Below are positions 1-11,275 of a stretch of 64,000 bases of DNA, in pieces; position 1 is the stretch's first letter; each line of letters starts with the position of its first letter. Location of the stretch: contig NC_029516.1 of NCBI RefSeq assembly GCF_001577835.2, positions 19,111,207-19,175,206 on the forward strand, in the 5' to 3' direction. The notes below the pieces were generated by a model that did no database searches, had not been told where the DNA came from, and worked only from the letters and a program-made list of their open reading frames with translations. Source of the stretch: Coturnix japonica (lineage: Eukaryota > Chordata > Aves > Galliformes > Phasianidae). Both the position numbers and the translations under genes were made by a program.

Positions 1-908
1 CTCTGCACAAGCAAAAAGAACTGCACAAGCTTTAAGTCAAGAGCTTTCATATCAAGTCATTAACATCAGTTGATGCAAAAGGCAGCCAAATATAATTGGC
101 ATTGAGATGATCAATGATAGGAGTATCGCAGTTCTGCTTCTGTTAAGATCTTCTTTGCTCATTTAAATCCACATGCTGTGGCTGTTATTGTTATGTACAC
201 AAATGTTTTTAAGGCATAACCTGTGTTTATGTGTTTGTGGTTTGTTTTTAATCAAAGACTATGGCTGAAGCATCAGCTACAGTGAGAAAAAGAGCTGACT
301 TTGTCATACTGTAGCTGATATTGGCGAATGTGCAATTCATCACTTCCAGTTTCACCACAAAATGGTTTACATGTGCTGTACACACAGATGTCTTAATGTT
401 TTCCAAATCTTAATATTTTTCAAATGTAGCAAGTTATATTTCTTCTGTATGTTTGCTATTTTTTATGTATCTGTGTAGGTATTTACATGTGTACAAATTT
501 ATTGTTACAGTTGCAAACCAATGTTTATTTAAATGAGTTCTTTGAATATATATATTTTTATCACTGTATATGAGTCATGTAATCTTAGGAATAAACAAAG
601 GGAATGCAGGTGCCAAAAGAGATTTTTCACTATTTCACTCAAAATGTATCTATCATCTAGAGGTACATGAAAGAAGAGATTTGATATTGACATGGAAGCA
701 CTGCTTGTTCATACACATCAGAATTAAGACTAGGACAATAAAAGGATTACTATGTCTGAATTCCAGTGAAAGCACATGTGCTGCTATTATTGTTTTGCTC
801 TAGAATTATCTTGTCTGCTATGATATTTTGCCAGAATAAGCATTAGAATGTTTCTGCTGTATTTGCTGCCTAATAATATAGTTTTTTTCCCCCCTATATT
901 TGCCTTAG

Positions 909-952
909 TCACATTACGCACCATTAAAATGGCAAAAAACCTCATTGTCAAG
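909..952 (+). other. Exon-like segment with strong splice signals (uncertain)
   Basis: A long T/C tract ends in TTTGCCTTAG at 899-908. It is followed by 44 bases and then AAG/GTGAGT at 950-958, a near-consensus donor. One frame reads TLRTIKMAKNLIVK with two leading bases; another frame is also open. Position and strand would suit a late exon of CPED1, but I could not align it to the CPED1 C-terminus as I remember it, and no partner exon was found downstream. It may be a decoy or a non-coding-transcript exon. Confidence 0.15.
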
Positions 953-2023
953 GTGAGTTCCTCTTAGTACAGACATGAATTGCCCTAGAACCGATGGAAG
1001 GACTGGCATTATCAACCTAACCAACCTGGGGGAAAAGTACACAGAAAAGTGGTGTTTCCTGCTCAATTTCTGACCAGCAACATGTCAAACCTAGAGTGGA
1101 ACCAGGATATACTTTAAACTACAGGTGGGGGCACTAAAGCTGTGCAGTAAAAAAATAAATGCCCTGAAATACAAAGCACTCATTCCAGTCATTATTTCAT
1201 TCCTTTGAACTGAAGCTGAGGAATCACCATCCAGAGAGTTACTCACAGTCTTTCACATAAGTACAAATTGTGCAGTTATTTGAGTTTTAGCCTACTAGGG
1301 TAGAGAGCCACCGGGACCAAGTTCATCTCCATGAGTATCTTTGGAATAACTGTCTGTAACAAAAAAAGATTTCCCTGTTTATAAGGAAATGCCTTGGCAA
1401 GTCAGCTCTGCCATTGGAGATGTTGTATTTCAACCGGCTTTATTTGACAAGGAGCTGAAAGAATGATCTACAAATACTGTTTTTACAGTTAATATTCATT
1501 TGACAATGTTATTCTATAGAATAATCCTTTTCACAACATTAAATATAGGCCTTCTACTTTATTTTTCTCTACTGTGACATATTAAAAGGACATCAAAGAC
1601 AATTTATTTGCTTATCGGGTGGAGTGGTTGGGCATCCGATTACCTCAAGGCTGAAATAACCACTAATAGTTATGCTTCTGTTGCTATGCTGAGCCAAAGA
1701 GAATGCTTTGAAGAAGCAGATATGTATGATATTAAGTTGACTACAGTCCAGGGATCTTTCAGATTACTTTTTTAGAATAAAGCAATTTTTTAGAGGTGTA
1801 GTGAACTATTTGGCATAGAGTCAAGCTCCTAAACAAGCCCCTGTAGTCTCAGATGAAAAATATAGTTTGCCTGTTAGCTCTGCATCTGGCTCATCTTACT
1901 TCATTGTTTTGACTGTATGTACCTGCTCTACTTCACTTCAGTGTTTCTTTCAGATGACATGAGAAGTTCCTCTTCCACTTTAGAGAGCTCAGCTTTTGGA
2001 AATCTGAGAGAAGACTGTTGCTG

Positions 2024-2092
2024 AGGTGTTGGAACCAAGTGGTCTTCAAGGTGTTTTCCAACCCAAGACACTCTATGATTCTATGCTATGTG
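2024..2092 (+). mobile_element. CR1 LINE 3' tail fragment
   Basis: The segment carries the CR1 tail pattern: a GGTCTTCAAGG-like block, then TTTTCCAACCC, then a degenerate ATTCTATG repeat. Only the extreme 3' end is present, which is the usual CR1 5' truncation. It is diverged, so old. Confidence 0.75.
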
Positions 2093-5000
2093 AAGGTGTC
2101 ACTGCAGAACTAGAAACCTTGAGTGAGGAATCCAAATGCCTCAGATGCCTTTTGGCAAAGCCAGTGTGGTTACAAAGAGCTCACTGCAGATAAAGTGGAT
2201 GAAATGAAAGTTGTCAGCAGCCCCTTAGGGTCGGTAAATTCTGAGGGATATTGTCAGATTTTGAAGACCAGTTCTGGATTTGGCAGAGTTTATCACATGG
2301 AACAATCTGAAAATGTCTTTTAACTTTTCTTTTTTACATATTATGACCAACTTCCATATTTCTTTTGTGATTCACTAGGATTTAGGAGCTTAAAGTAATA
2401 TTTCTGCTTTACCTGATACAGTCAGTACAGCCTCCCCGGATAATCAAATTGTCTTGTATTCTCTAGATCAGACAAGTTTTATTATTTCTGTGAGGTTTAT
2501 TTCCTTTACTTTCACATGGCAGATCCAAAGATTCTACATATCCTCTGTGGATTTAGATTAAAAGATTTAGTGTCTCATATATTTGAAGAAAACTACTGTT
2601 CCTTATTTATCCTAATAGGATGGAAAACATTTTAAACCCTGAAAGCTCAACCCCGCCAGTCATTATGCAGTGCACCACCCAGCACGATATAGGCCACAAC
2701 TGGTTTCCTTCAAAAATAAACAATCACTCGCATCTTTATAACTAATAATACGATGCTGTCTCCTACAGATGTTTTTACTGGAGTGATTACAATTTGAACA
2801 CGATTTGTATGGACTGATAATTTTTTTCATCTCAAGGCCTTTGTTGAGCTCTCTTTACAGCTGTGGTATCTATTAGCTAATGTAAAATCCTATTTCAATA
2901 TCCTTTGTTCACTGCTTTGCCCAGTTGTTATAAAATACAGACAGAAAAGGAGATTTACTGCTGAAGTTAAAAGGTTAAATCCTAACAGGTCTTACTGCTT
3001 CACCCATCATCTGTCCCAGTATTCCACGCTGCATCATTTCCCTGCAGAAGCACGGAGGCAGAATCTGATAACTTTGTAATGCTGTCTGTCTGTGAGGCTC
3101 TTCAGTCTCTAGAACAGTTCAGCACTGAAGTCCCGGTGGAGCTATTAAAATAGCATACCTTCAGCTATGAAAGCAGAGCCCAAACATACACTCAAAACAT
3201 GTTCAACCTCAAAGCAGGTTCAGCTTGGAAATCAAGGATGACATCTTCTAGAAACCACCTGTCTGTTTTCAGGCATCAGAGGCTATATTTCTCCTACTTG
3301 GCTCCAGATATTGAACTGAGGCATTTTAACTGTGATGTGGTCATAATCTGTATTCATCACAGAAAGATTAATACTTGAATTATTCTCTAGAGATATTTAT
3401 ACCATAATATTGCTTATTGTACAGAAAGCCTAAAGCAATATATAGAAGTCTTTAATAGATACTTGAAGTTTTGAGAGATGAATGTCAGCTCGACAGAGAA
3501 GCAGCTGTGGGATTCATGGAGCTGGAACACAGATGATATTATCATATCCCTGCTCTGCTCATTTAGACCCAGTGCTTGATCATGTGCCTAAAACTACCAC
3601 CACTAGCAGGACATGCTTCCCAGAATGGCCTAGACTGATGCATTCTCAGCATTTGCTCCTTGGGCTGCTCAGTCATTCATCCATGCACCAGATCTGGAGG
3701 AAACCAGCCCTGCACATAATCTGGAGAGAGAGAGAGTAAAACGTTAGATGATAGGCTGGGTTATGCAGGTTCAAGACCCTTCATTTGCAGAAATGGAGAA
3801 CAGATATCTGTTTACAGCTTTACAAGATTGCAGGATGGATGATTCTCCCTTCATGGGACAAGTCAAGGTGGCAAGAACTCAATTCCAGAAAAGAAAAGAG
3901 GTTTGTTTTTTTTTGCTTTAGATACCAGATCAGATAAAAGTGCCTGGTCTGCATCCAAGAGCTCCAGCTATCAGCACTGATTCCTGTCCTGGAAGTGTAT
4001 GTAGACCCTAAAGTAATTTAGGAGCTGCTGACTTAACTATGCAGTAAAAGCATCAAATAAGTGTTAAAAGCTTGAACCAAACACCTTAGCCACATATCCT
4101 CTTTTGTCTCTGTGAAGAGTTTACTTCTCTGTGCATTTCTCCAACCTTTGAACATAAAATCACACCCCAGACATTGCTGCCCCATTACTTTGTGGATATA
4201 GCTATTCATGTAGTTACCCTCTAACCTAGCCAGTCAAAACAACATAAACCAGGACACAGCTCTATAGATTAAAGTGTGTAAACTAACCTGAGCAATTTCA
4301 GATTATTTGGTCTGGGCAACTACTACATACCAGCTATGCCAGTAAGTGAATGGTAGTGTTTCTGAAGGCACAGAGGAAAAGGCAAGTGATGAGCTGGAGG
4401 CAGGGTGGAGCTGGCAGTGTCTCAAGTTAGCAGCAGACAGAAACAGCATCTTTCCCCACTAAAGTCATGTTTGAGGCCTTGTCCTGCAGCTCCAGGGGTT
4501 ACAGTGCCTGGCTTCAAAGCATTATCTTTAAATGAATATGAACAAATACTTACTACAAATACAAAGTTGTAAATGAGACAAAGAGTGTCAAAATCAGGAA
4601 CTTCTGAATGTTCTGTAACTGTATCTAGCTGTGCCTAGGGAGTCCCTAGGGACTATAATTACTCTATAAAACAAGTTAACACCTGCTCCTCACACTTTTC
4701 TTAATTAAGATTCAGTCGAGATGCGAGTCATTTTAACGAGTGATCTGTGGCTCCACAGGAGCCAGTCTGGAGCAGAGGCTGTCTCAACAACACAGCACAG
4801 CTTGTATAAGGCAATTACTGCACTTCCTATAGGGTATGCAGTCTTTGATTCTGCTCCGGCTTGGGCAATTGAACTTTTACCTGGGGTTTTCTGAGGGGCA
4901 GAGAATCAACTGTTTAGTCATTATTTGTCCCCCAGGTGCACAGCTGTTTCTAGTTTAGGCTGATGTCCTCTGGAAAAGTTGTGTTTTGACAGAGCAGTGG

Positions 5001-6174
5001 TCACTTCAGTAATGCTAGTGTTTACCTATGCCTTGCTCACTGTCATGGCTGGAACAAAGGCAGGGGTGTGAGCATGTAAATCTTCATCCCTAATGGAAAA
5101 ACAGCTCCCATTCCCCTGGGCGCACACTGACTCAGGTGCCTTCTGGTTCTGTTCAAGTGCACTAACCTACAGCTGCTGGGAGAGAGTCAGTAAGGTAGAG
5201 CTGTAAGCCAGCTAAGATGGTACCTACACATCCAACAAGAAATATTTGTGTCCTGAAGAAGTGTATCCTGCTGCAAGTTTGATGTGATTTCTTCCACTTT
5301 GAAATGGAAGACCCAGCCTTGTTCTCTCCCACCCATCTCCCCCATAACCAGGTCTCTGCCACCTTCTGGGGCCTACAATGATCCTGCCCCTTTCCTGACC
5401 ACACATTTTTGGGGATGTGTGTAAAAGAAAACAGCTCACTAAACATTTGTTGTTTCATTCTAGGAAACCAAAATGGTGCTGTTGGCTGTACTGGACAAGG
5501 GCTTTCTGGACAGAGAACAGAAAATCTGGGTAAAGAAAATGGGGAGAAAAACCCTCCCGCACATTTAAGTCTGACATTAATTCAGCCTCAGACAAGCTGC
5601 TGAAGAGAAAACCATGGCTTATATCCACAAGGCAGTTCACTTCCATACGAACTGTAGGAAAAATCAAGGCTTGATTTACAAAGGCTATGGTACAAATACA
5701 ATGACAAAACACTGGTAGATGTTTCCCCTTCTGTGCTACAAATCCTTCCACAAAATAGTACAGATGAAACAAGCCTTGTTTTATTTCAGTTTCAGACTCT
5801 GGAATATTTGCAGGTTTTTGCTCACTGTAGAACAATATTAAGACAGTGCAGCCTATTCTGAATAGCTAGAAATCTGATGATCTTCCTTGTTCATGTGTGA
5901 TATTTTTTTTCTTCTGAAGGAAATGAAGACGCTCAGCACAAGTGCTGGGTACATTTCCAGATTATTTTTGATATCTTATACTACCACTGTGGAGGCACCT
6001 AAGCAAGTGTCTATCATGGCCACACGTTCAACTTCTGTTAATGAGCCTGTTTCCCAGATCCATAACCTTTTATGGCTGTCTATTCCTTCTCTTCCAGAGT
6101 GCAGATAGTGCTGTCTGATGTGCATATCTCAGCTGGTGATGTGTTAATCTCCATCTGCACTGAAGGATATGATT

Positions 6175-6258
6175 TAGTGGGCATGGTGGTGATGATGGTT
6201 AGTCTAGATGACATTAATGGTCTTTTTCAATCCTAATGGTTCTATAATTCTATAAGGG
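6175..6258 (+). mobile_element. CR1 LINE 3' tail fragment, degraded
   Basis: The order GGGCATGGTGGTGATG, TAGTCTAGATGACATTAATGG, TTTTTCAATCC and TTCTATAATTCTATAA matches the CR1 3' end with scattered substitutions. Only about 80 bases remain. Confidence 0.7.
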
Positions 6259-6798
6259 AAAAGTTGTGAGAAGGTGAACATTAAAGAGAGGTGGTGCATT
6301 TCAGTTTTCCATGCCCTTTTATAAGTACCTTTTTTTCTCTCACTTGCCTTTTTTCATTCTTCAGTGCATGAGTTCCATCAAATCTCTGCTGGGTACACCA
6401 TTTTTCATAGCAGAATGGCCTGTTGGTATCAAAAAACAAAGACTGGAGAAATTAAAAAAGCTAAAATGTGCCCCACCTACTTTTTTAATATTCCTTGTGC
6501 CTGTAGAGGGAAAAATACATAAAGCATTTACATAGTCATGTTCTTCTCTTCAGTTGGTCCAAATAAAGTGAGTATGTACTTAAACGAGGGGAAATTTCGT
6601 GTTGGTGAGGTGGGGACCTCAGTTTTAAATAGGAGGAGTTGTATTCCTGCAACGTGGATTTCTGGATTTTGGAGCACAAACTGCACTGACTCTCACACTC
6701 ACACATGCCTAAGTGGTCTCAGGAGTGTTACTGTAAAGCAGTCTCCCTTGTAACACATCACCTCAGCGTACAGCTTAAAGTCTCTTAAAGTTTACTTC

Positions 6799-6802
<4 letters not shown>

Positions 6803-6829
<27 letters not shown>
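6803..6829. repeat. Poly-A tract, 27 A
   Basis: An uninterrupted run of 27 adenines. There is no recognisable processed pseudogene or retrocopy immediately 5' of it, so it is treated as a simple homopolymer. Its length is probably polymorphic and error-prone in assembly. Confidence 0.95.
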
Positions 6830-6833
<4 letters not shown>

Positions 6834-8104
6834 TTTCCATAGCTCCTGGCCACTTTCTGAAACTCACAGGTTCTGTAGCTAGGGAGTAGTTTTACATCTG
6901 ATCCCTTTTATAAAACCAGTTTGCTTATTTTTGTAAGGCAGGTAAATTTAAAGTTAATATACAGTCCCTCTATAGCCAGAAATAATACAATGAAACTTTG
7001 TCCTCCAAAATTGCTGCAGGGGTCTGACCCAGTAGACACCTACTGCTCTGTTATGTTTATATGAAGTATATATAGTCTGATATAGTTTTATTCAGCAGAC
7101 ACTTAGTTTTCTGCTTTATTTGTCCTGCACAGTCGGTGCCATTTAGTTCCTTGAAAGTGGTCACAGATATCAAGTAGAGACTATAAGAAATATTCACAAA
7201 CTCTGCATTTTTTATCCAGACCTGAGAATACGTTCATCTTCTTTTTAAATATATTTGATTCAATTAACTCTTCATATTTAGATACCCTAACTAAATAAAC
7301 TGAAGTAGATTTTAGTGCTGCCAATCTCTATAATTTTACAGGTCATCATTTTTGGTAAAAAACATCAGAAAATTATTTTCTCATGCCACCCTTGCAGATG
7401 GCACTGTGCAGTCTGCTTCAGCTAAGGAAGGCCTATGCTTTACTGAACCATGGATAACAGGAAATCTGACATTAGGAAGAAATTCTCAGTGATTTTACAT
7501 AGCTTAGATTGAAATGTAATCATTCAAAAATAGCTCCACTTTGCTTCTGTAGATGTGACCATAAATATAAAAAAAATAACAACTGTAATGAAGCACCTAT
7601 GACGCTCTCAAACACTACAGTACAAAGCACAGCTGGGGAATGTTGATGAGAAACTCTATTGCTACTGCTAAGGATACTTAGTACATAAAGTAGATTAGTA
7701 TTTACACAAAGTAGAAATTAAAGGGCTTGATAGTTTTGCCCATTGTCTTTCACTGGCTAAAAAGAAGGCAGTGCTGAACCATGAGATAACTGTATTTTTT
7801 GAGCAGTAATAAGAGTTGAAAGCACTGCTGTGAGCATATTGAAGCTATAAAAATATGTCTAATTTCTAGACAGAAGTCATTAACTTGGTGTTAAGGTTGT
7901 AAATAAATTATACATTTAAGAGGGAAACTCAATACTGTGTGCACTATTAAAAACAGATCTTTATGACACCACAGCACTTCATCTTACAGCTGTGTTTGTG
8001 AGTTCCTTTATGTCTCATCTGGGGAATCTTCTCTATACCTCAGCAACTGCAGGGGATGAGAGTTCCCAGCCCTCTGGCTGAAGCCCAGTCTCTGCAGAAT
8101 GGGA

Positions 8105-8122
8105 GGGGGGGGGGGGGGGGGG
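8105..8122. repeat. Poly-G tract, 18 G
   Basis: An uninterrupted run of 18 guanines, preceded by GGGA. A run this long can fold into a G-quadruplex and is a frequent site of sequencing and assembly length errors. No gene is nearby. Confidence 0.95.
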
Positions 8123-8805
8123 CAGAGGTTGCCAGGGGCCAGGACTGACCCACACATTGCTAGAACTGAAGCTCCTCTGTCAGGTCATCTGGTGTTTGTG
8201 GGGACCTGAGACCACCTGCACCTGACAAGGCTGCACTGGGACACCTACCTGGCACTTGTTTCTTCCAGGGAGGACAGTCCCCAAAGTCCTGAATGGGGCT
8301 GGGTAGCAAGCACCTTGCCCTGCAGTTCAAGATGAACCCCAAGGCACACTGCAGCTCTTCAACCACTCAATATCTCAAAAAAGTGAGATTTAAAGTTTTC
8401 AAATAATTATTAGCACAATCAGAAAGTACCAGAGAAAAAGGCATAAAAGCACAAAACATCCCCAAAGAACCCGACCTATTCCCTTTTATACCCACCAGCC
8501 TTACGTTCTGAAGGTCTATGTCTGTGCTATATACAAGGTTGCTGAGATGTCTGTCCTCATCTCTTTGATAACTTGCCAGTTCAGGAAAGTTGAATAAGCT
8601 GAGGGCAGCCTAAACCATGTAGACTTGGGCATTCTGCCTGTGGCTACACACATCTTAAACCACAACCACTGTGCCCTATGCAACAGCGTATAAATACCAC
8701 AGCTGCAGAGATAATATAAACATGAGGTTTCCAAAGCTAAAAGATGCTCTGTGACAATGATGCTAAAGATTTAAGGGGATTCAAATACTCTCATGCACTT
8801 TCCAG

Positions 8806-8830
8806 CAAACAAACAAACAAACAAACAAAC
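8806..8830. repeat. (CAAA)6 microsatellite
   Basis: Six perfect CAAA units and a final C, in intergenic DNA. Confidence 0.95.
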
Positions 8831-9715
8831 ATCATGTTAGAAAGCAAGATAAGTGGATTGCCAACAAGATGAAGGAAAAAGGTGGCTCGGGAAATAGTTA
8901 ATGTGATATGTTTTGGAGGAGGACACAGTGCACAGAGATGTTATATTATTGCGACACAAAACCCATGTCTCAGGGTGCTCTGCTCACATTCTGTAAAACA
9001 GTTGTGTACCTGAAAAGCACGTGCCATATGTTGCTTGGAAGAAGATGTGACAGACATAAAGAAGAATGGAGGAAAGAAAGGATTACACAGCCCAGCGTCC
9101 AACACAAGGCTTCCTAGAAATGTCCACAGGAAAAGAAAATGTAACTGGGAAGTGACACAGCAGGGATGCTCAAGATCCTGAATGTCATGGGTCAGTGCAT
9201 GTTTCTCAGGATGAGAATAATGGAATAGAAAGTTCAAAACTCAGAAAACTGTCTATATCTTGTAAACACACACACACAGAAAAAAAAAAGTAGTTTTTTT
9301 TCCACAAGTTACATTTTCCAAGATGTCACTGAAGCCAGAGATTTAGTAAAGTTTGGAGAAAGAGCTTCTGTTTCTAAAGACAGTGAAAACATTCAGACTT
9401 TCCACAACTAACTCAAGGAAAAAAATAGGAAGTGACATAAAACCTGCTTCTTTGAGATGGCCTTTAATATCCGATGATAGAACAAACCTTTATGAAGAGA
9501 AAGATTGCCTTCTTACTGAGGAGCTTCTGGCAGCTTTGTTTTAACACCTGTTATGTTCACCCTTGGTGGAGAGACACATTTTTATGTGGGCCTTGCATTA
9601 CATAGACCACAACCATGTGATATTTTTTTAATCCATTGAAGAGTGTTAAGTGGCAACAAGACAAGGATTATTGATGGACTACAGGAGAAGTGCTGAGGCA
9701 GACGAGACTAAATTA

Positions 9716-10000
9716 ATCATAGAATAACAAAATCACCAAGGTTGGAAAAGATCTACAAGATCACCCAGTCCAACCATCCACCTGTCCCCAGCAGTTCTCA
9801 CTAAACCATGTCCCTCAACACAACATGTCAATATATTTTGAACACCTCCAGGGTCAGTGATTCCACCACCTCCATGGGCAGACCATTACAGTGCCTGAAC
9901 ACTCTCTTGAAGAAGACGTATTTCCTAATGTCCAGCCTGAATCTCCCCTGGTGCAACTTGAGGCCATTCCCTCTAGTCCTATCTTTAGTTACATGCAGTG
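9716..10000 (-). mobile_element. CR1 LINE 3' fragment, minus strand
   Basis: Read on the + strand it starts with ATCATAGAATAACAAAATCA (the reversed CR1 tail). It continues through GGTTGGAAAAGATCTACAAG and CCAGTCCAACCATC to CCTAATGTCCAGCCTGAATC and AGGCCATTCCCTCTAGTCCT, which is the reverse complement of the CR1 ORF2 end and 3' UTR. About 285 bases are kept. The open frames on both strands here are CR1-derived, not host genes. Confidence 0.93.
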
Positions 10001-10619
10001 AAACAGGCAAGATCACTGAAATTAGGACACAAGGTGGGTAGTGAATTACTGGAATCTCATGCTTGGTATGTTTTGACTGTTTTCACATAACTTGAAAAAC
10101 TGTGAACTGGACGTGTGAGGTCATTTGTTCTTTCCTTCTTACCACCACCACACTACAGACAGCAAGTGATGACAATCATTCTGCCATTGCCAGCGCAACA
10201 CTGTTCCCTCCTGTTTCTTCCTAAGTTTCCTCTTTCTGAAATTGGCCTTGTAGGTAAGTTTACACCCTGATTACTTGACCCAATGCTTGCAGATTAGGTG
10301 CACATCATTACCTAGATCTTTACCTGCTCTGTGCCTAACATACAGCATCACTCACACAAGCTTGCACACGAGCTGGGCACCTGATCCTGCTCACTTCAGA
10401 AACCCACATATAAAGCAGACTTTCACTTACAGCAACAGAGTATTTGTGCTGCACCCTCAGGAGGGTCTGACACTGATTTAAAAACTGTATAAGAACCACT
10501 TCTCCCCTCTAACATTACTCAGGTTCTTTCATAGAGTGGAGCTGTGTACATCATTAACTCCTAGAAGTTCTGCAACATTAACCAGGACCAATGCTCCAGT
10601 CTCATACGTTTCATGTAAA

Positions 10620-10641
10620 ATAATAATAATAATAATAATAA
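10620..10641. repeat. (AAT)n microsatellite
   Basis: About seven perfect TAA/AAT units in AT-rich intergenic DNA. Confidence 0.95.
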
Positions 10642-10784
10642 ACATTTAAAATAGTATTTCAGTATTATGAAAATCTTGAAGTATATTTTCTCAGTTCTCA
10701 CATCTCCTAGAGCATTTCCCATTCCAAAGACAATACGATAAACCGACAGGTGACATAAAGGTGTGTTGCTATTAACTACAATGT

Positions 10785-10883
10785 TATGATGGTGGCCCTG
10801 CTAGGCAGGGGGGTTGGAACTACATGATCCTTGAGGTCCCTTCCAACCCGGGTAATTCTGTGATTCTGTGTGATTCTGTGTGA
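10785..10883 (+). mobile_element. CR1 LINE 3' tail, young-looking
   Basis: GATGGTGGCCCTGCTAGGCA, GGGGGGTTGGAACTACATGA and CTTGAGGTCCCTTCCAACCC are followed by several ATTCTGTG units. It matches the tail of the copy at 25556-25793 almost base for base, so both come from the same, relatively recent CR1 subfamily. Confidence 0.93.
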
Positions 10884-10976
10884 CTAGTTTTAATTTTCAG
10901 TAGTCTAAGTGGGATGTGGGTGGAGTCAGAATTAAAACCTGTGATGTTTTTTTGTTCTGTTTGGTTTGGGGTGTTG

Positions 10977-10995
10977 TTTTTTTTTTTTTTTTTTT
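10977..10995. repeat. Poly-T tract, 19 T
   Basis: A homopolymer of 19 thymines about 95 bases after a CR1 tail. The two are not obviously connected. Confidence 0.93.
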
Positions 10996-11157
10996 GCACC
11001 TTTCACACCCCTCTTAGTAATGCTTTGAAGCTTTATCAGCATTCCCTCGGCACATTTTGCTTAATACAGGCGTGCCAAAAAATATCTCTCTGGAGTAACT
11101 CTAGACAATACCAACATTTAAACTGCCTGTGTCAGAGAACAGAATTTGCCAGCAGCA

Positions 11158-11275
11158 CTTCAGGCTGGACCAATCTCTGAGTGCCCTGATCAAGCTGTAG
11201 GGGTCCCTGTTCATTGCAGGGGCAATGAACTAGATGACCCTCAAGGGTCCTTTCCAACTCAAATAGTTCCATAAG
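11158..11275 (+). mobile_element. CR1 LINE 3' tail fragment
   Basis: GCCCTGATCAAGCTGTAGGG, CCCTGTTCATTGCAGGGGCA, ACTAGATGACCCTCAAGGGT and CCTTTCCAACTCAAATAGTT form the CR1 3' UTR in order. The terminal repeat is reduced to one decayed unit. The left boundary is approximate. Confidence 0.85.

Noticed and set aside
2123-2323. 66-codon frame as a possible CPED1 terminal exon
   Set aside because: It starts right after a stop in the same frame, has no good acceptor and does not resemble the CPED1 C-terminus as I know it.
6803-6829. Poly-A run as the tail of a processed pseudogene
   Set aside because: The upstream bases show no cDNA-like sequence and no target-site duplication could be seen.
9808-10041. 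Open frames on both strands of about 60-77 codons
   Set aside because: They coincide with a minus-strand CR1 fragment and are pieces of the element.
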